From assembly GCA_030549335.1 (NCBI GenBank), contig CM060191.1, positions 58,043,947-58,107,946 of the forward strand: a DNA stretch of 64,000 bases, written 5' to 3'. Below are positions 62,401 through 64,000 of the stretch, in pieces. Numbering within the stretch: the stretch's first letter is position 1; each line of letters starts with the position of its first letter. Source of the stretch: Pontederia crassipes. Lineage: Eukaryota; Streptophyta; Magnoliopsida; Commelinales; Pontederiaceae. The notes under the pieces are model-generated. The model was not told where the DNA came from, did no database searches, and saw only the letters and a program-made list of their open reading frames with translations. Made by a program: the position numbers and the translations under genes.

Positions 62401-63968
62401 CCATGTCTTTTATGAGCATCTAGCACCATCACATGGAACCAAAATAAGTACTAACTTACAAATGCAATTCAAATAGGACAACAGGAGCAATGTGAAGTAT
62501 CGAAACTTCATTTTATGAGCATTGAATATGCCAGGGACAGATTCATCTTATGCGTTGAAGACTATCCTCGATTCCAAGTTACATGATGGAATTATGTGAA
62601 CTGGCATTTACATACATCAGATGAACAGGGCCATCCACTTGTATGAGTTTCAATTTACCCCAGTAAACACCCTATAACTTTCAAACCATGCGAAGTACAT
62701 GATGTTTAGAAGTAATTCTACATCCAAACACACAATGTAAGTATGTAACTGATGCACTTTAAACTTCATTATTTCATTTTCCAACAAATATTCTGATGGA
62801 CTTCCTTCCAGCATTTCAAATTCACTACCATTAGGAAATGGTGCTATCTTTCTTGATTTAAAGAAACACTGATTTGAGATGCTGTCATTTTTTAATTGTA
62901 AAGGAAACCACTGATATAGATCCAGTATTGCCTAGTTCCATTTCTTACAATGAACACTAACAAAAAGTTTTGACAGCAGAAGATTAGCCAACACGATGAT
63001 GCATAGACTTAAAGTCACCAAAGAGTGTTAGCTTACCAAGCATTTCCAGCAAAGGGAAGCTACAGCAAACATCACAATTCAGCAGGAAAAGGTGTGACTG
63101 TCATGCACAAAAGCAATCAAAGTTATACAAAGCTCGTAGATCCCCCAGAATCCAGATTATAATCAACAACTTTGTACTTCCGACTCAAGAGGAAGCTTCC
63201 AAACTGACTATATAATTCAGCAACATGCTAAGCATAACTACGATGTCAGTGTGTTCCGTAAAGCAAAAAATATTCACATGGTCAGCAACAGAAAAAGCCT
63301 AACCGGGCTCTCCTCCATAATATAGTTCTGAAACTTGTACAGTCCACCAGCAGAGCCGAGAGGCTTGTCCTCTCTCAGGTACCTAATACATCAAATACAC
63401 AACAATAAAGTCCACAAGTTCATTCATTTTCACAAGATGCTGACAGGAAAGGTTACCTGACAGGAACCATTAACTCATTAGATATGGAAGACACGTAGAG
63501 AGCAAACTCGCGCTCCTCGTAAAATCCAATCAGATATATGCGCGCCAAATTGGGGATCTAAAAACATTACCAAGAACATGAGTAAGAAGACGTAGAGTCT
63601 TGTTAACCATCACAGACGGGATCATGTTTTACTCTTTTGCAGGCGGATATTGGGTGATGGATCATGGGCTTGCCCGCCAAGGGAACAAGAGGCTTGGGGA
63701 CGTGCAACGACAGCGGCCGGAACCTTGTACCTGAAAGAATCTACCAATAAAGCTCGGTCCAATTCAGTGCGGAAACTCCTGGTCGAAAAACTGGTCAACA
63801 TCGGAAATTTTCTTTTATGTGACCGGAAAAATCGGTTTTTTTGGATCCAAAAACCAGCCAAAATCAGATTTTTACGCGAGACGTGGTGTTGGAAGACTAA
63901 GCAGTACCTTTGGTCGGGCCACCGACCAATATCACAGCCACCACCTTGTCCTGGGAGGAGCTCCCCAT
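59481..63968 (-). CDS. KJC: GDP-mannose pyrophosphorylase alpha-type protein, KONJAC-like (15 exons, 416 aa)
   Basis: Cytosolic nucleotidyltransferase-family protein. The plant KONJAC members are thought to stimulate the catalytic GDP-mannose pyrophosphorylase that feeds glucomannan and ascorbate synthesis. Exons (5' to 3'): 63968-63908, 63730-63633, 63557-63457, 63382-63304, 63097-63037, 62419-62373, 62298-62206, 62035-61945, 61648-61600, 61111-60995, 60909-60762, 60104-60012, 59920-59852, 59733-59691, 59581-59481. All have GT/AG junctions and compatible phases; the total is 1251 nt. The N-terminus reads [20 protein letters not shown], with the alpha-type PTK insertion in the nucleotide-binding loop, then [24 protein letters not shown] is the sugar-nucleotide region. 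The C-terminal half is a left-handed beta-helix of hexapeptides ([17 protein letters not shown]). It ends SVQEEIIL. Length fits the family (about 415 aa) rather than the 361-residue catalytic type. The promoter lies outside the window. Confidence 0.95.
60409..60602 (-). mobile_element. Au-like SINE in intron 11 of the KONJAC-like gene
   Basis: On the minus strand the body holds CCGGGCTTAG-distant tRNA-like sequence, GGCCCCGACAGCCAGC, CATGGATCAACGAATATAG and GTAGCCGACCCCACTTAGTG, and ends in GGCTTTG(TTG)n, the tail of plant Au SINEs. It is flanked by an exact 21-bp target-site duplication (60388-60408 and 60603-60623, core agttacaagcataaattca). It shares its orientation with the gene and lies well away from splice sites, so it should be spliced out. 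Confidence 0.88.
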
Positions 63969-64000
63969 GCTTCTGATCTGATAGCCGGAACAACAAGGAG

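Overview
This is nuclear DNA of a flowering plant. The evidence is multi-exon genes with GT/AG introns, AT-rich intergenic DNA, strongly GC-rich 5' exons, and abundant plant-type transposable elements (Ty1/copia, Ty3/gypsy, LINE, Au-like SINE, Mutator-like, CACTA, hAT, Tourist-like). The GC-rich first exons beside AT-rich introns suggest a monocot, but I cannot name the species.

Four apparently intact protein-coding genes can be built exon by exon. Two tandem A3-type cyclin genes lie on the plus strand (5722-7673, 392 aa; 17145-19121, 389 aa). They have the same 8-exon structure and identical lengths for exons 2-8. A single-exon C2H2 zinc-finger/EAR repressor lies on the minus strand (47607-48227). 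A complete 15-exon gene for a GDP-mannose pyrophosphorylase alpha-type protein (KONJAC-like, 416 aa) lies on the minus strand (59481-63968). These are housekeeping, cell-cycle or developmental genes and do not form an operon-like system.

Region by region. 1-5 kb: a decayed hAT transposase relic and a possible PIF/Harbinger-like element. 5.3-7.7 kb: cyclin copy 1. 9.08-9.95 kb: a non-autonomous Mutator-like element (MULE) with 9-bp target-site duplications (TSDs). 12.3-14 kb: an antisense Ty3/gypsy gag/protease relic. 16.8-19.1 kb: cyclin copy 2. 20.8-32.75 kb: a previously hidden relic of a TIP41-like (PP2A/TOR pathway) gene, recognisable as five separated exon blocks with frameshifts and stops. 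One exon is split by a likely solo LTR carrying a nested SINE. The introns hold a LINE 3' end, retroelement scraps, a long-TIR MULE with a 42-bp minisatellite, and a Tourist-like MITE. 33.5-39 kb: a decayed LINE with poly(A) tail and 13-bp TSD. 39.3-43.8 kb: a structurally complete, non-autonomous, gag-only copia element (two LTRs, primer-binding site, polypurine tract, 5-bp TSD). 50.2-52.1 kb: a non-autonomous CACTA element packed with CGACGG/CCGTCG palindromes around a GC-rich duplicated core. 52.8-56.84 kb: a decayed full-domain copia polyprotein.

I do not see a bona fide novel multi-gene system. The most informative unlabelled content is the TIP41-like gene relic, the well-delimited non-autonomous transposons, and the conserved promoter block shared by the two cyclin genes. 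No tRNA, rRNA or CRISPR array was recognised.
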